Assembly (NCBI GenBank): GCA_964404595.1
Contig: CAYOKQ010000027.1
Coordinates: 1-19,572 of the forward strand
From: CAYJXA01 sp964404595
Lineage (GTDB): Archaea; Nanobdellota; Nanobdellia; Woesearchaeales; GW2011-AR9
Reading direction: 5' to 3'
Length of the DNA stretch: 19,572 bases
Under the pieces are notes generated by a model. It was given only the letters and a program-made list of their open reading frames with translations, was not told where the DNA came from and searched no databases. Positions 6,834-15,523 of the stretch are shown in pieces. The position numbers and the translations under genes were made by a program. Positions within the stretch are counted from its first letter, which is position 1; the number at the start of each line of letters is the position of its first letter.

Positions 6834-8075
6834 TTATTTAATCTTTTGGTTCATTTCCTCTTCAATCCTTCCCAATCGATTATACTTTACCGTCCTCTCC
6901 CCCCGGCACGGCGCACCAGCTTTCACCATCCCACAGCCAATGCCTACTGCCAAATCGGCAATAAACGTGTCTTCGGTTTCCCCAGAACGATGGGAGACCA
7001 TGACTTTCCAGCCATTCTTATAGGCAAGGCGAACTGCTTCCAATGCTTGCGTCAAGGTTCCAATTTGGTTGACTTTTAGAAGGAGACAGTTGCAACTATC
7101 CTCTATAGTTGCCGCTTCTATTCGTTTGATATTGGTGACGGTAAGATCATCGCCAACAATCTGAATGTTACTATGTTGCTTTAGTTTTGAGAAACTAACG
7201 AAGTCTTCTTGTTCAAAGGGATCTTCAAGAGAAATGATAGGATATTTTTTGAGAAGTTTGAGATAGAAATCCAACAGTTGATCTTTGGTTAACCTTTTTC
7301 CATCAGCCAGATATGCACCGTGTTTATAGAACTCGGACGCTGCGCAATCGATGGCAATATCCACTTTTCCCATATAGCCGGCATCTTTAATCGCTTTCAT
7401 CAGCATATCCAACGCTTGGTTGGCATTTTGTAATTGCTGTGGTGCAAATCCTCCTTCGTCGCCCACGTTGGTGCTGCCTTTGCCATATTTTATATGCAAA
7501 TCTCTTTTTAATATATGATATATTTCACTCCCGGCTCTCAGATTCTCTGCATATGATTTCATTCTCGGTGCAATCATGAACTCTTGGAAAGATAATTCGT
7601 TATCAGCGTGTTTTCCTCCGTTGATAACGTTAAAGAAAGGGTGAGGAAGCTTGACTGACTGTTTGACTCTTAATAATTCATTGATATACTCATATAATTC
7701 CTTTCTTTTATTTATTGCTGCGGCACGTGCGCACGCTAAAGATACTGCTAAAATGGCATTGGCACCCAGTTTTGATTTGTTTGCGGTTCCGTCCAGTGAT
7801 ATCATCATCCGGTCTATTTTTTCCTGCTGGCGGCAATCAAGGCCTTGCAACTTCGGTGCAATGACTGTTTCTATATTTTTCACTGCTTTGATAACTCCAA
7901 GTCCCAGAAATTTTTTCCCGCCATCGCGTAATTCCCATGCTTCGTGAATTCCTGTCGATGCTCCAGAAGGCACCGAAGCAATTACTTTTATTTTTCCGGT
8001 AGTTAATTCTACTTCGACAGTGGGGTTTCCGCGGGAGTCGAGGATTTGCCGGGCGCGAAGGGAAGAGATTTTCAT
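6834..8075 (-). CDS. eno: Enolase (phosphopyruvate hydratase)
   Basis: Interconverts 2-phosphoglycerate and phosphoenolpyruvate in glycolysis/gluconeogenesis; Mg2+-dependent and cytoplasmic. The 413 residues match archaeal enolases. Active-site residues are all visible: SGASTG loop (38-43), His156 in NGGKHADN, Glu165 in FQEFMI, Glu207 in GDEGGFAP, metal ligands Asp243 (AIDCAASEF), Glu284 (SLEDPF) and Asp309 (GDDLTVTN), catalytic Lys334 (LLKVNQIGT), His362-Arg-Ser (SHRSGETED) and Lys385. It starts only three bases after the stop of the lytic transglycosylase gene and has no promoter of its own that I can see, so it appears to be the last gene of the surface-protein operon. That is an unusual place for a glycolytic enzyme. 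Confidence 0.97.
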   Translation of the reverse strand: MKISSLRARQILDSRGNPTVEVELTTGKIKVIASVPSGASTGIHEAWELRDGGKKFLGLGVIKAVKNIETVIAPKLQGLDCRQQEKIDRMMISLDGTANKSKLGANAILAVSLACARAAAINKRKELYEYINELLRVKQSVKLPHPFFNVINGGKHADNELSFQEFMIAPRMKSYAENLRAGSEIYHILKRDLHIKYGKGSTNVGDEGGFAPQQLQNANQALDMLMKAIKDAGYMGKVDIAIDCAASEFYKHGAYLADGKRLTKDQLLDFYLKLLKKYPIISLEDPFEQEDFVSFSKLKQHSNIQIVGDDLTVTNIKRIEAATIEDSCNCLLLKVNQIGTLTQALEAVRLAYKNGWKVMVSHRSGETEDTFIADLAVGIGCGMVKAGAPCRGERTVKYNRLGRIEEEMNQKIK

Positions 8076-8078
8076 AGT

Positions 8079-9251
8079 CTAACCTGTTGTAGCATATTGC
8101 TGATATGTATAAGCAATTTCGCCCAAGTAATCACCTTTACCTGCACTATTTACATCCCCCTTAAGATTGTTAAGTTTACTTTGCACATTATACTGTTTAT
8201 TATCACCATATAGAGTGTTTGCGTCAAAATCACTGTTACGCACTAGTTCCGCCCATACTGCAGGCCAGCTATTACAACTACCTACCGCATCGACCGCTCT
8301 TTTTACGTACGTTTGCCCAAGATTGTACGCTGCAGCCCATGCTTTTACCTTGTCGGATCCACAATTACCAACATAATCAATTTTTCCTTTAAGGGTAAAT
8401 GTTCCACTAAGGATATTTTTCCGCGGATCAAAACGATCATCGTCATCCGGACTGCACCTATACTCCCCCGCTTGGCACCAATTATTCCCACCGCAGCGCA
8501 CTCTGTTTGCTGAGCAGTCCACCCCTTCGCAACACGAAGGAACATCGCCTAAGTTAGTGTCAGCAGTAATTTCTCTGCGGCTCATTTTTGTAATATATTG
8601 ATAATGCGCAGAAGAGGTACACACTTGCATTAAACCCACACAACCCGTACTAGATATCCAGTGAGGCTGAAAATTAGATTCTTTTTTGATTATAGCTTTA
8701 ATAAATGATTCTGAGACAGTAGGGTAAGTATCATGAGCCTCTTTAATAAATTCATTGAACGCATTTTCACCGCTAGGTGGAGGAGTATAAGGCCTTGACG
8801 CCGATGATAATACTGTCGGGTAGAGGATAGTAAAAGCTTTCCAGCTATTGCTTGCCACGTCCCACACCTCGCCAGATCCTTTGACAGAAAATCCTATTTG
8901 ACTCCATACTTCATCAATCTCCCGGCAGTGCTGGGGATTGGCACAGGAAACAAGTATATTTGGTGTAGATCCTGCGCCACATCGTTGCAGTAAAATATTC
9001 CCGGCAGGAATTTCAAAGGATTCTTTAATAATAACTCCATCCGACTTTCGACATGATTTTGCCAATGTTTCTGAAAGACAACCATACGCATACTGATCGC
9101 CAGTAATATCATTTATAGGAAATTGTGCCAGATCACATTTGTTTAATATAGCGCTGCTGGCACCACCTGGAGTTATCGATGGCTCTGCTTGTACAAAAAT
9201 AAGTAAAATTACAATTACCAGGCATACACCTAAAGCGTATTTTTTATTCAT
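8079..9251 (-). CDS. Secreted lytic transglycosylase (SLT-like) with Cys-rich insertion
   Basis: Predicted to cleave the MurNAc-GlcNAc bond of peptidoglycan, or a related polysaccharide, outside the cell. Residues 1-22 form a signal peptide (MNKKYALGVCLVIVILLIFV, then QA). Residues 23-155 are a Cys-containing N-terminal domain of unknown type. The SLT core starts near 165: SFIKAIIKKESNFQPHW with catalytic Glu191, then GLMQV (206-210), FDPRKNILSG (274-283) and AWAAAYNLG (304-312). These are the canonical SLT motifs in order. Between GLMQ and DPRKNI there is an insertion of about 60 residues with at least seven Cys (SCCEGVDCSA, RCGGNNWC), probably disulfide-bonded. The ATG overlaps the end of the upstream gene by eight bases, with ggtga in front as a Shine-Dalgarno site; enolase follows after three bases. 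SLT domains occur in several DPANN genomes although such cells should lack murein, so the substrate is open. Confidence 0.85.
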   Translation of the reverse strand: MNKKYALGVCLVIVILLIFVQAEPSITPGGASSAILNKCDLAQFPINDITGDQYAYGCLSETLAKSCRKSDGVIIKESFEIPAGNILLQRCGAGSTPNILVSCANPQHCREIDEVWSQIGFSVKGSGEVWDVASNSWKAFTILYPTVLSSASRPYTPPPSGENAFNEFIKEAHDTYPTVSESFIKAIIKKESNFQPHWISSTGCVGLMQVCTSSAHYQYITKMSRREITADTNLGDVPSCCEGVDCSANRVRCGGNNWCQAGEYRCSPDDDDRFDPRKNILSGTFTLKGKIDYVGNCGSDKVKAWAAAYNLGQTYVKRAVDAVGSCNSWPAVWAELVRNSDFDANTLYGDNKQYNVQSKLNNLKGDVNSAGKGDYLGEIAYTYQQYATTG

Positions 9252-9804
9252 TTGGATTCACCATTATATTTTTAACTAAAGTAGTTTTTTTGCTTAGCAA
9301 AGGATTCTCTATTATGAGTTCAAGAGTATACTGTCCATGGTCGGATCCAGGGTTGACTATAAAGAAGTCCTTAAAAGATATTAATTCTTGCTTGCTTTTA
9401 CTATGAATATTAAAATTATAACTATTTTGCTCGTTTACATCCAATAAAATTAAACCGTCTGGACTTTTAATCCTATAATTCTCCACCAGCATGACTTCAC
9501 CATTGGAAGTGCTGCTTTCCACCACAAATCTAAAATGCACTTCTTCACCAATATTAAAACTATCCTTCTCATTTATACAGTTATACTGTTCGTCCACATC
9601 TTCACAAAACTGAAATTCTTTGATCGCCAAGTATCCTTCTCGGCCAACAGGGATGAATTCTGCATCTAAGATAGGAACGTCTGCCGCATCTGCCCGCACC
9701 GATACAATACCAGATTTTACTAAAAATAGCACTGTGGCACTGGTGAGAACAATCATGATTAAAAGTACCATAAATTCAGTGATGCTGGCTTTTTTGTTTA
9801 TCAT
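9244..9804 (-). CDS. Prepilin-like-anchored beta-sandwich protein
   Basis: A 186-residue protein. I start it at 9804 (MINKKASITEFMVLL), one base after the stop of the giant gene, rather than at 9861, because the hydrophobic anchor then lies at the N-terminus and the overlap disappears. The N-terminus resembles an archaeal class III (prepilin-type) signal: NKKA, then SITEFMVLLIMIVLTSATVL (residues 7-26). The exterior part (45-186) is strand-rich, Ig/CARDB-like (GEEVHFRFVVE, YTLELIIENP) with two Cys (67, 76). It could be a minor pilin-like subunit or an anchored adaptor. It is translationally coupled on both sides in the operon. The exact family is unknown. Confidence 0.7.
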   Translation of the reverse strand: MINKKASITEFMVLLIMIVLTSATVLFLVKSGIVSVRADAADVPILDAEFIPVGREGYLAIKEFQFCEDVDEQYNCINEKDSFNIGEEVHFRFVVESSTSNGEVMLVENYRIKSPDGLILLDVNEQNSYNFNIHSKSKQELISFKDFFIVNPGSDHGQYTLELIIENPLLSKKTTLVKNIMVNPNE

Positions 9805-9805
9805 G

Positions 9806-12800
9806 TTATTTTGGTGGACAGCAATAGTCTGCGGCATTAGGACATCCGAATTGCAAACCATAGGTAGTGGCTAAATTCTGATCTGAATATTCACCTCTTG
9901 CCCAGCACTGGGCATTACCATCCTTGCGCAGCTGGCCGTCGGCCAACAGCTCAGCGCCCGTGGGAGCCCGACAATTATACTCTTGCCAATTTAATGGCTT
10001 CTTCGATGCAAATGCGGCAATTGTTTGTGGATAGGCACAGGTTGTTCCTGACGCGGCAGCAGTGACTGTCCCACTCCCGCCTGCAGTTCCGGTAAGACAG
10101 GAATCTTTGGCTGCACATTGAGGATAATTATTCTTCTGACCTATCTTTTCTGCGACGCAGCACAGATAGGTTTCTATTTTTTGATATTCGGCTGTGTTTC
10201 TCACGTTATCAGGATAGTCTGTTCCTTTTACTGCTCCATAAATATATTCTCTGAGGAAAAAGATTCTCAATAAGCTGGTTATCTCTGTTCTAAATTGAGT
10301 TGCCCATTGCGTTCCCCCATCTTTAATGTAACACGCAATGGAATAATATAACGCCTGTGCATTGGCAAAATCATTTTGTTTTTGGTCAATGGTTGTTTTC
10401 GCATTTTGCTGCACATAGGCACAATTATTATTCAAAAATTCCTGATGCATTCGACTGGCAACCAAGCTCTGCACTGACTCCAATTGCAATACAATATTTT
10501 CAGTATGTTGGGCTTTGCCAAAGACGGGTGGTTTGACTAAAACTGTAGGATTGTAACAGCTTCCTCCGGCATCGGGATGATAGAGTTGCACCGTGACGGA
10601 CACGGATTTCTGATTTTGGGTAAGTCCCGCACCGCTGGCAGCTTGAGAGGAGTAGACGCAGCTAGTTTTTCCTGCAGTTCCTTGTGGAGAACCGATGAGG
10701 CCTCGAACTATGAAGTCATCTAAGACAAATGGAATAGATTGAAGTTGCTCTCCAGTTAAAAGATCATTTCCAGCGGCATCCGTAATTTTATTACTTGAAT
10801 CTATTTTATATTGTGTTTCTTTGGGATCGATTCTAACACCAACGGGCGCACTGACACGGTATTTTCCGGTAGTTGCATCTTTGTTAAAGACAAAGGAATA
10901 AGATTTAGGAGTAATGCGACCAGTTGGATACGAGTCAATATTTCCAGGAGCACTACAGCTAGGATCACTTTCAGGCGAACGCACAAGAGTGTTGACGGTA
11001 CCACTAAACAACTGCGGCCCCACACTTCCTAAATTAATCTCCGGCGTGAACGAACCGGGTAAATTCTGCGGCAATGGCCTAGCTAATTCCGGAAGCGGGT
11101 CAGGTCCTAGTCCTGATACTTTATACTGCAAGCAATATAATTCTCCATCTGTTTGCACGTGTGCGCGAAGTTTTATGGTGTCATCTTTCGTAAATAAATT
11201 AGGAGTATCGCACCTAGCCCACGTATTGGTATTTTTATCAAAGCAACTTACATAGGGATCTTCCAGATATGCTCCAGAACCGCCACCAAAGGCAGAGATA
11301 AGTTCTGGACAGATATATTTGCCGGTAAGTGGCTGCACTTGACACACCAGTTCTGCCGGAGGCGAGATATCGATAATGGGGAAGTAAAACTTACCATCTT
11401 TATATCCGTCATCAAAACATTGATCGGGATTTTCAAAGGGATCTAATTTTAATTCAACGACGACGTGATCATAGCGATAACTGGCATCTACCACTTGCGG
11501 TGCAGGAATTGGGGGGCTAAATAGTTGGCCTGATGGTAAATCAAATCCTCGTCCGCCATCAAGATATTTTATTTTTTCTCCCTCGGCTGCGCTTGTTTCT
11601 GTCGCACGCAAACAATCGCATCCTTGCGTTCCACACTGAATTCCAGGATGACCTTGATCTTCCGGACCGACACACTTGAGATATACATCATAACTCTTGA
11701 CTCGGCACCCAGGTAAGATGGCCGCGCCCACTTCATAATTATATACGGCCGTTCCTCTGGTGGGATTAAACGTGGACAACTCTCGCTCGGCAGGAAGCAC
11801 ATGCACTGTTGTTTTGGTAGGAAAAGCATAGGCAGCATCAAGGATGAAATCCATACCCATGGGCCAGTCATAGCCAAAAGCAGCCATGCAGATGGATTGG
11901 GCAAAGCCTTGCGCACCGGTGGCAAAGAATTGATTGAGCTTGGCATTACCATAATCCGATTTAATATCATCGATGGACGTAGACATCGCTTGAGGAATTG
12001 CACCAAAGCCTGCTTCAACAACTGCTCCGACATTCCCTAAAGCTCCGGTTTTAATTTCATCCGAAATAGAGTAGGGACTGCATTGCGTGAAAAAGTAGGC
12101 GATGGATTTGTAGATGAGGCCACACACATGCTGAGAAAATAATGTTTTACACATGCCTGCGTCATGCAATCCGGTGATCTTGGCTTCCTGGATACAGCCA
12201 CGCAGGCCATCGAGAATACTTCGCAATAAAATAAGCCGAGCACGAATTCCTGACAGGCACATCGTTTGGAACGTTCCGATGTGCTGCGTATGCGGATTGA
12301 CTTTATCCACGGTTTTATCTTTCTTGGCAGAATGTAAATAATCTAATGCGTAATCCTGTCCAAAGGCAGAGCTGAAATCTCGTCCACTATAATAGCGCCA
12401 TTCAGGATAATAGGTGCCGGATCGTTTTCCGGTTTCAATATATTTGCGTTCTTCGTGATAGACCCAATCTTCTGCTGCTTTATCGGTTGCTTTGGCTGCC
12501 GTTCTGGCGCCGGCAATGTTAGAACCTGCCTCTTTCGACACTTGGCAGACACATTGGAGCAGACCTGTTCCTTCTGCTCGATTTTGTGGGTTACCTGCAG
12601 TATCTAAATCAACAAAGCAATCCTGGGTATAACCGGCACTAAATTGCGTGGAATTTAATTTTCTCATCAATTCTGTTTGACCGCCTCCGGCATCTTTTTC
12701 TAAATAACACCCATTCGCAGAAGTAGTTTGTTGTATTTTTCCATACGTATCATAAAATGAAGTTAGATCCCCATCTTTTGCTGCAGCATATCCTGGTCTT

Positions 12801-15511
12801 CTGCGATTCTTGCACGCTTGCTCACAGCTCATGTCCGTGCCGACGATAAATTGCTCGGAATTAGGAGGCCGATATGCCAATAAATTTGAACTTTGTCCAA
12901 TATACTCAGCTCCCTGCTGAAGTGTTAATCCGAAATCATGGACCAACTGCAGCGTCACCATTTCTCCTGCCTGCAATGCTTTCTGCTGTGAGGTCACGAC
13001 ATATAATTTGTTATTATAACGATAACAAGGAAAACTGCCTTGTTTTATTTTCTCCGCAGCCAAAGGAGAAGGAGTATACGAAACTTGTTTGGTAATCAAT
13101 TCCTGACAATTTTCTACTTCCTGCAAGGGAATTCCTCTACTTGAAACGGTACATTGATTTTGTTTTTGAATCACTAAATCAACTTCGTTCTTATCAGCGC
13201 TGGCGGTCCATCCGGCAGGAACCGCTCTGCAAAATACTCGGTCACAAGTCCAACGGTATGCTTGATCCAGAGCTGCTTCGAATTTCCACATAGATGCTGT
13301 TTTAGGGCAGCGATCATCTAATGCTTTAATGTAGGTACCGTCCTCTGCTTTCTTATCCCAATCTGCAGGAAGGAGCTGTGCGTCTGGCTGGCCTACCCAC
13401 ACCGTGCCCTTAATCTTTTCCCATTGCTCGATCGTACTCTTCAAATAAAATTCATGTTGGTTCGCGGGACATTTTTTACTCTTATCTGGATTTACTGTAG
13501 AAAAATAGGTTTCCAATTTTGAAGTGGTAATCCTTACCCATCGTGCAGTCATTCTTCCCAAAAAAGATGAGATACATCCTACTCCCGTCACTAAAATAGC
13601 TTTCTCCAAATACGGCATCACGGCATCAATTTTCTCAATAGTGGTAGTAATGGCATCAAGCCCTTCCTCGGCAATAAAATCAGGCAGCATATCTTTACTA
13701 TCAATAGGAATATCCACAAAATAGCCCAGATCAATACATGATGCCTGCGTTTTCATCGGGCCATAATTGCCTGTGGTATCTCGTTCACGATAGCTGATCC
13801 GTACTTTCAAGGGAAATACGATTTTTCTTTTCTTGAATTCATTCCAGAAATCTTCTTTTTTCTCGCTCAATTCTGCAGCACTATGTAAATTATAACTCAC
13901 AAACCAGGCTGTTTTAAACGTACTGGGAATTTTTATTTTAGGAGCTGCAGGTAAAATCTGACAAGCCAATTGGAATGATGGATCATCCTGCATTCCCTGC
14001 GTACAGGCTTTCTCAAACTGTACATTGCTAATTTCATACGCAGGTTTAATCTCTTGTCCGGTTGCATAATCGATCTGTGCCTGCCCATTGCCACGGTAAC
14101 TCATATTAAATGTCGCCGTGATTGTTCCTCTTCCTTCATCAAGCAATCGAGGATCAAGTCGCATGGGCGCCTGTAAATATGCTACTGATTGCACGTCAAA
14201 ATCAAAATTGCCGGAAAAACAGGTATTCACGTTCACGGTCTGCTGCAAAAATCCAGTTTTCCCGCTTTTATCTTCGGCAATCACAAACACATAATACGTA
14301 AATTGCTGCTGCTCGGCCACTTGCTGCGTAGAAAAAATAGAATATTCCTGCAATCCTTGAGGAACCAGTTTTGGTTTCAATCCTTTCAATAATTCTAATG
14401 CCGGCTCATCTTCAAAATCAACCTCAAATGAAAATTCGCCGTTTTCATCGGCAGTGGTTTTAGCCCAGGCTTTATCAAAGGCAGGGGTATATTCATATCC
14501 TAAAGGACGATACACATAGAGAAATACATCTGCTCCCGCTTCGGTTTCACCATGAAGCGTCGTATCTGCCCGGCCTTGATAATATTCATTGCCTTCTTCC
14601 AGATTGAATTGCACGTGAGGCGGCTGGGTATCAGAACTGACCTGAAACTCTTTGGTGACTTCCCACCCAGCCGCATCTTTGATGATGAGTTGTATATCAT
14701 TCTCGCCTTCCTCTAGATTTACAATTTCTTCAATAATTTGCCCTTCCCCTTCAGCTCCTGATTCACCATTGAGAATTATTTCATAGGTGGCAGGTTCAGA
14801 GATATTGGCGTGAATTTCAATGGAATTTTCGGCAGCTATCTCGGGGATATCCTTCACATCGACTGTTGGCCTCATTGTATCAGCAAATACAATCCCTTCG
14901 GCCACCGCACTATTACCAGCAGCATCTCTTACTTCAATTTTAACAGCATTCTCCTGATCCGGCGTGAGGATGATAAATGTAAATCGAAAGATTCCTTGGA
15001 GACTGCTAGCATCTCCTTCCGTAATGGGAATAGCAGTGGTGCTTCCGGCCAAGGCCCCATCAACGTAGAGAGTAGCCTGCACACCCGCTTCCGTGGTTCC
15101 TTCCAGGTTCAATTCTGCACCTTTAATTCTGGCTGGTAGTTCAACGTCTATTTCGGGTGCATCTGTGTCTGGCTCGAGTGTCGTAAAAGACGCAATATCG
15201 CTGACGACCCCGGCACTTTCCACGCTAAATTGATAGTCTGTTTCGGAAGTAAGGCTGGTGAGTGCCAGAGAATGATTAACAACAGCATTGGCATCGCCGA
15301 TAGTCTGCAGCACATTTGCATCAGTCCCATAGGAGACAAAACTATCTGCTGGCTCATCAGTGTTCCATTTGATAACAGCACTGGTTTGCGTCACCTCTTC
15401 TGCGCGCATATTAGAGATCTGCAGTGCGCTTACCATCGGTAGGTTCATAAAGAGAATAATGACTACAAGTGCGAAGATCTGTACACCTCTTTTTGTGTGT
15501 GATTCTATCAT
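9806..15511 (-). CDS. Giant (1901-residue) secreted FN3/Ig and cysteine-rich surface protein
   Basis: The N-terminus has a basic and hydrophobic signal (residues 7-29; likely cleavage after MVSA, although KRG/VQIF resembles a prepilin site). Domains: a fibronectin type III repeat (about 30-114; TQTSAVIKWNTDEPADSFVSYGT), then three Ig-like domains, each opened by a 'DT..P' linker (about 115-211, 212-293, 294-430; LEGTTEAG and LHGETEAG are typical Big-type strands). The other about 1470 residues are not a family I recognise. They carry dozens of Cys, often paired (RWTCDRVFC, CGTQGCDC, YLCCVAEK, and the very end YCCPPK), amphipathic helices around 660-690 and near the middle (LSGIRARLILLRSILDGLRG), and further beta-rich parts. 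Disulfide-stabilised extracellular folding is inferred. No C-terminal membrane anchor is visible, so it may be held by the neighbouring anchored proteins. It begins 12 bases after the 662-residue gene. Confidence 0.85.
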   Translation of the reverse strand: MIESHTKRGVQIFALVVIILFMNLPMVSALQISNMRAEEVTQTSAVIKWNTDEPADSFVSYGTDANVLQTIGDANAVVNHSLALTSLTSETDYQFSVESAGVVSDIASFTTLEPDTDAPEIDVELPARIKGAELNLEGTTEAGVQATLYVDGALAGSTTAIPITEGDASSLQGIFRFTFIILTPDQENAVKIEVRDAAGNSAVAEGIVFADTMRPTVDVKDIPEIAAENSIEIHANISEPATYEIILNGESGAEGEGQIIEEIVNLEEGENDIQLIIKDAAGWEVTKEFQVSSDTQPPHVQFNLEEGNEYYQGRADTTLHGETEAGADVFLYVYRPLGYEYTPAFDKAWAKTTADENGEFSFEVDFEDEPALELLKGLKPKLVPQGLQEYSIFSTQQVAEQQQFTYYVFVIAEDKSGKTGFLQQTVNVNTCFSGNFDFDVQSVAYLQAPMRLDPRLLDEGRGTITATFNMSYRGNGQAQIDYATGQEIKPAYEISNVQFEKACTQGMQDDPSFQLACQILPAAPKIKIPSTFKTAWFVSYNLHSAAELSEKKEDFWNEFKKRKIVFPLKVRISYRERDTTGNYGPMKTQASCIDLGYFVDIPIDSKDMLPDFIAEEGLDAITTTIEKIDAVMPYLEKAILVTGVGCISSFLGRMTARWVRITTSKLETYFSTVNPDKSKKCPANQHEFYLKSTIEQWEKIKGTVWVGQPDAQLLPADWDKKAEDGTYIKALDDRCPKTASMWKFEAALDQAYRWTCDRVFCRAVPAGWTASADKNEVDLVIQKQNQCTVSSRGIPLQEVENCQELITKQVSYTPSPLAAEKIKQGSFPCYRYNNKLYVVTSQQKALQAGEMVTLQLVHDFGLTLQQGAEYIGQSSNLLAYRPPNSEQFIVGTDMSCEQACKNRRRPGYAAAKDGDLTSFYDTYGKIQQTTSANGCYLEKDAGGGQTELMRKLNSTQFSAGYTQDCFVDLDTAGNPQNRAEGTGLLQCVCQVSKEAGSNIAGARTAAKATDKAAEDWVYHEERKYIETGKRSGTYYPEWRYYSGRDFSSAFGQDYALDYLHSAKKDKTVDKVNPHTQHIGTFQTMCLSGIRARLILLRSILDGLRGCIQEAKITGLHDAGMCKTLFSQHVCGLIYKSIAYFFTQCSPYSISDEIKTGALGNVGAVVEAGFGAIPQAMSTSIDDIKSDYGNAKLNQFFATGAQGFAQSICMAAFGYDWPMGMDFILDAAYAFPTKTTVHVLPAERELSTFNPTRGTAVYNYEVGAAILPGCRVKSYDVYLKCVGPEDQGHPGIQCGTQGCDCLRATETSAAEGEKIKYLDGGRGFDLPSGQLFSPPIPAPQVVDASYRYDHVVVELKLDPFENPDQCFDDGYKDGKFYFPIIDISPPAELVCQVQPLTGKYICPELISAFGGGSGAYLEDPYVSCFDKNTNTWARCDTPNLFTKDDTIKLRAHVQTDGELYCLQYKVSGLGPDPLPELARPLPQNLPGSFTPEINLGSVGPQLFSGTVNTLVRSPESDPSCSAPGNIDSYPTGRITPKSYSFVFNKDATTGKYRVSAPVGVRIDPKETQYKIDSSNKITDAAGNDLLTGEQLQSIPFVLDDFIVRGLIGSPQGTAGKTSCVYSSQAASGAGLTQNQKSVSVTVQLYHPDAGGSCYNPTVLVKPPVFGKAQHTENIVLQLESVQSLVASRMHQEFLNNNCAYVQQNAKTTIDQKQNDFANAQALYYSIACYIKDGGTQWATQFRTEITSLLRIFFLREYIYGAVKGTDYPDNVRNTAEYQKIETYLCCVAEKIGQKNNYPQCAAKDSCLTGTAGGSGTVTAAASGTTCAYPQTIAAFASKKPLNWQEYNCRAPTGAELLADGQLRKDGNAQCWARGEYSDQNLATTYGLQFGCPNAADYCCPPK

Positions 15512-15523
15512 TCTATTTTCTTT

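Noticed and set aside
9806..9861. An upstream start at 9861 for the 186-residue protein, overlapping the giant gene by 56 bases.
   Set aside because: It would put 19 extra residues before the prepilin-like signal. The ATG at 9804, one base after the giant gene's stop, gives a normal coupled start.
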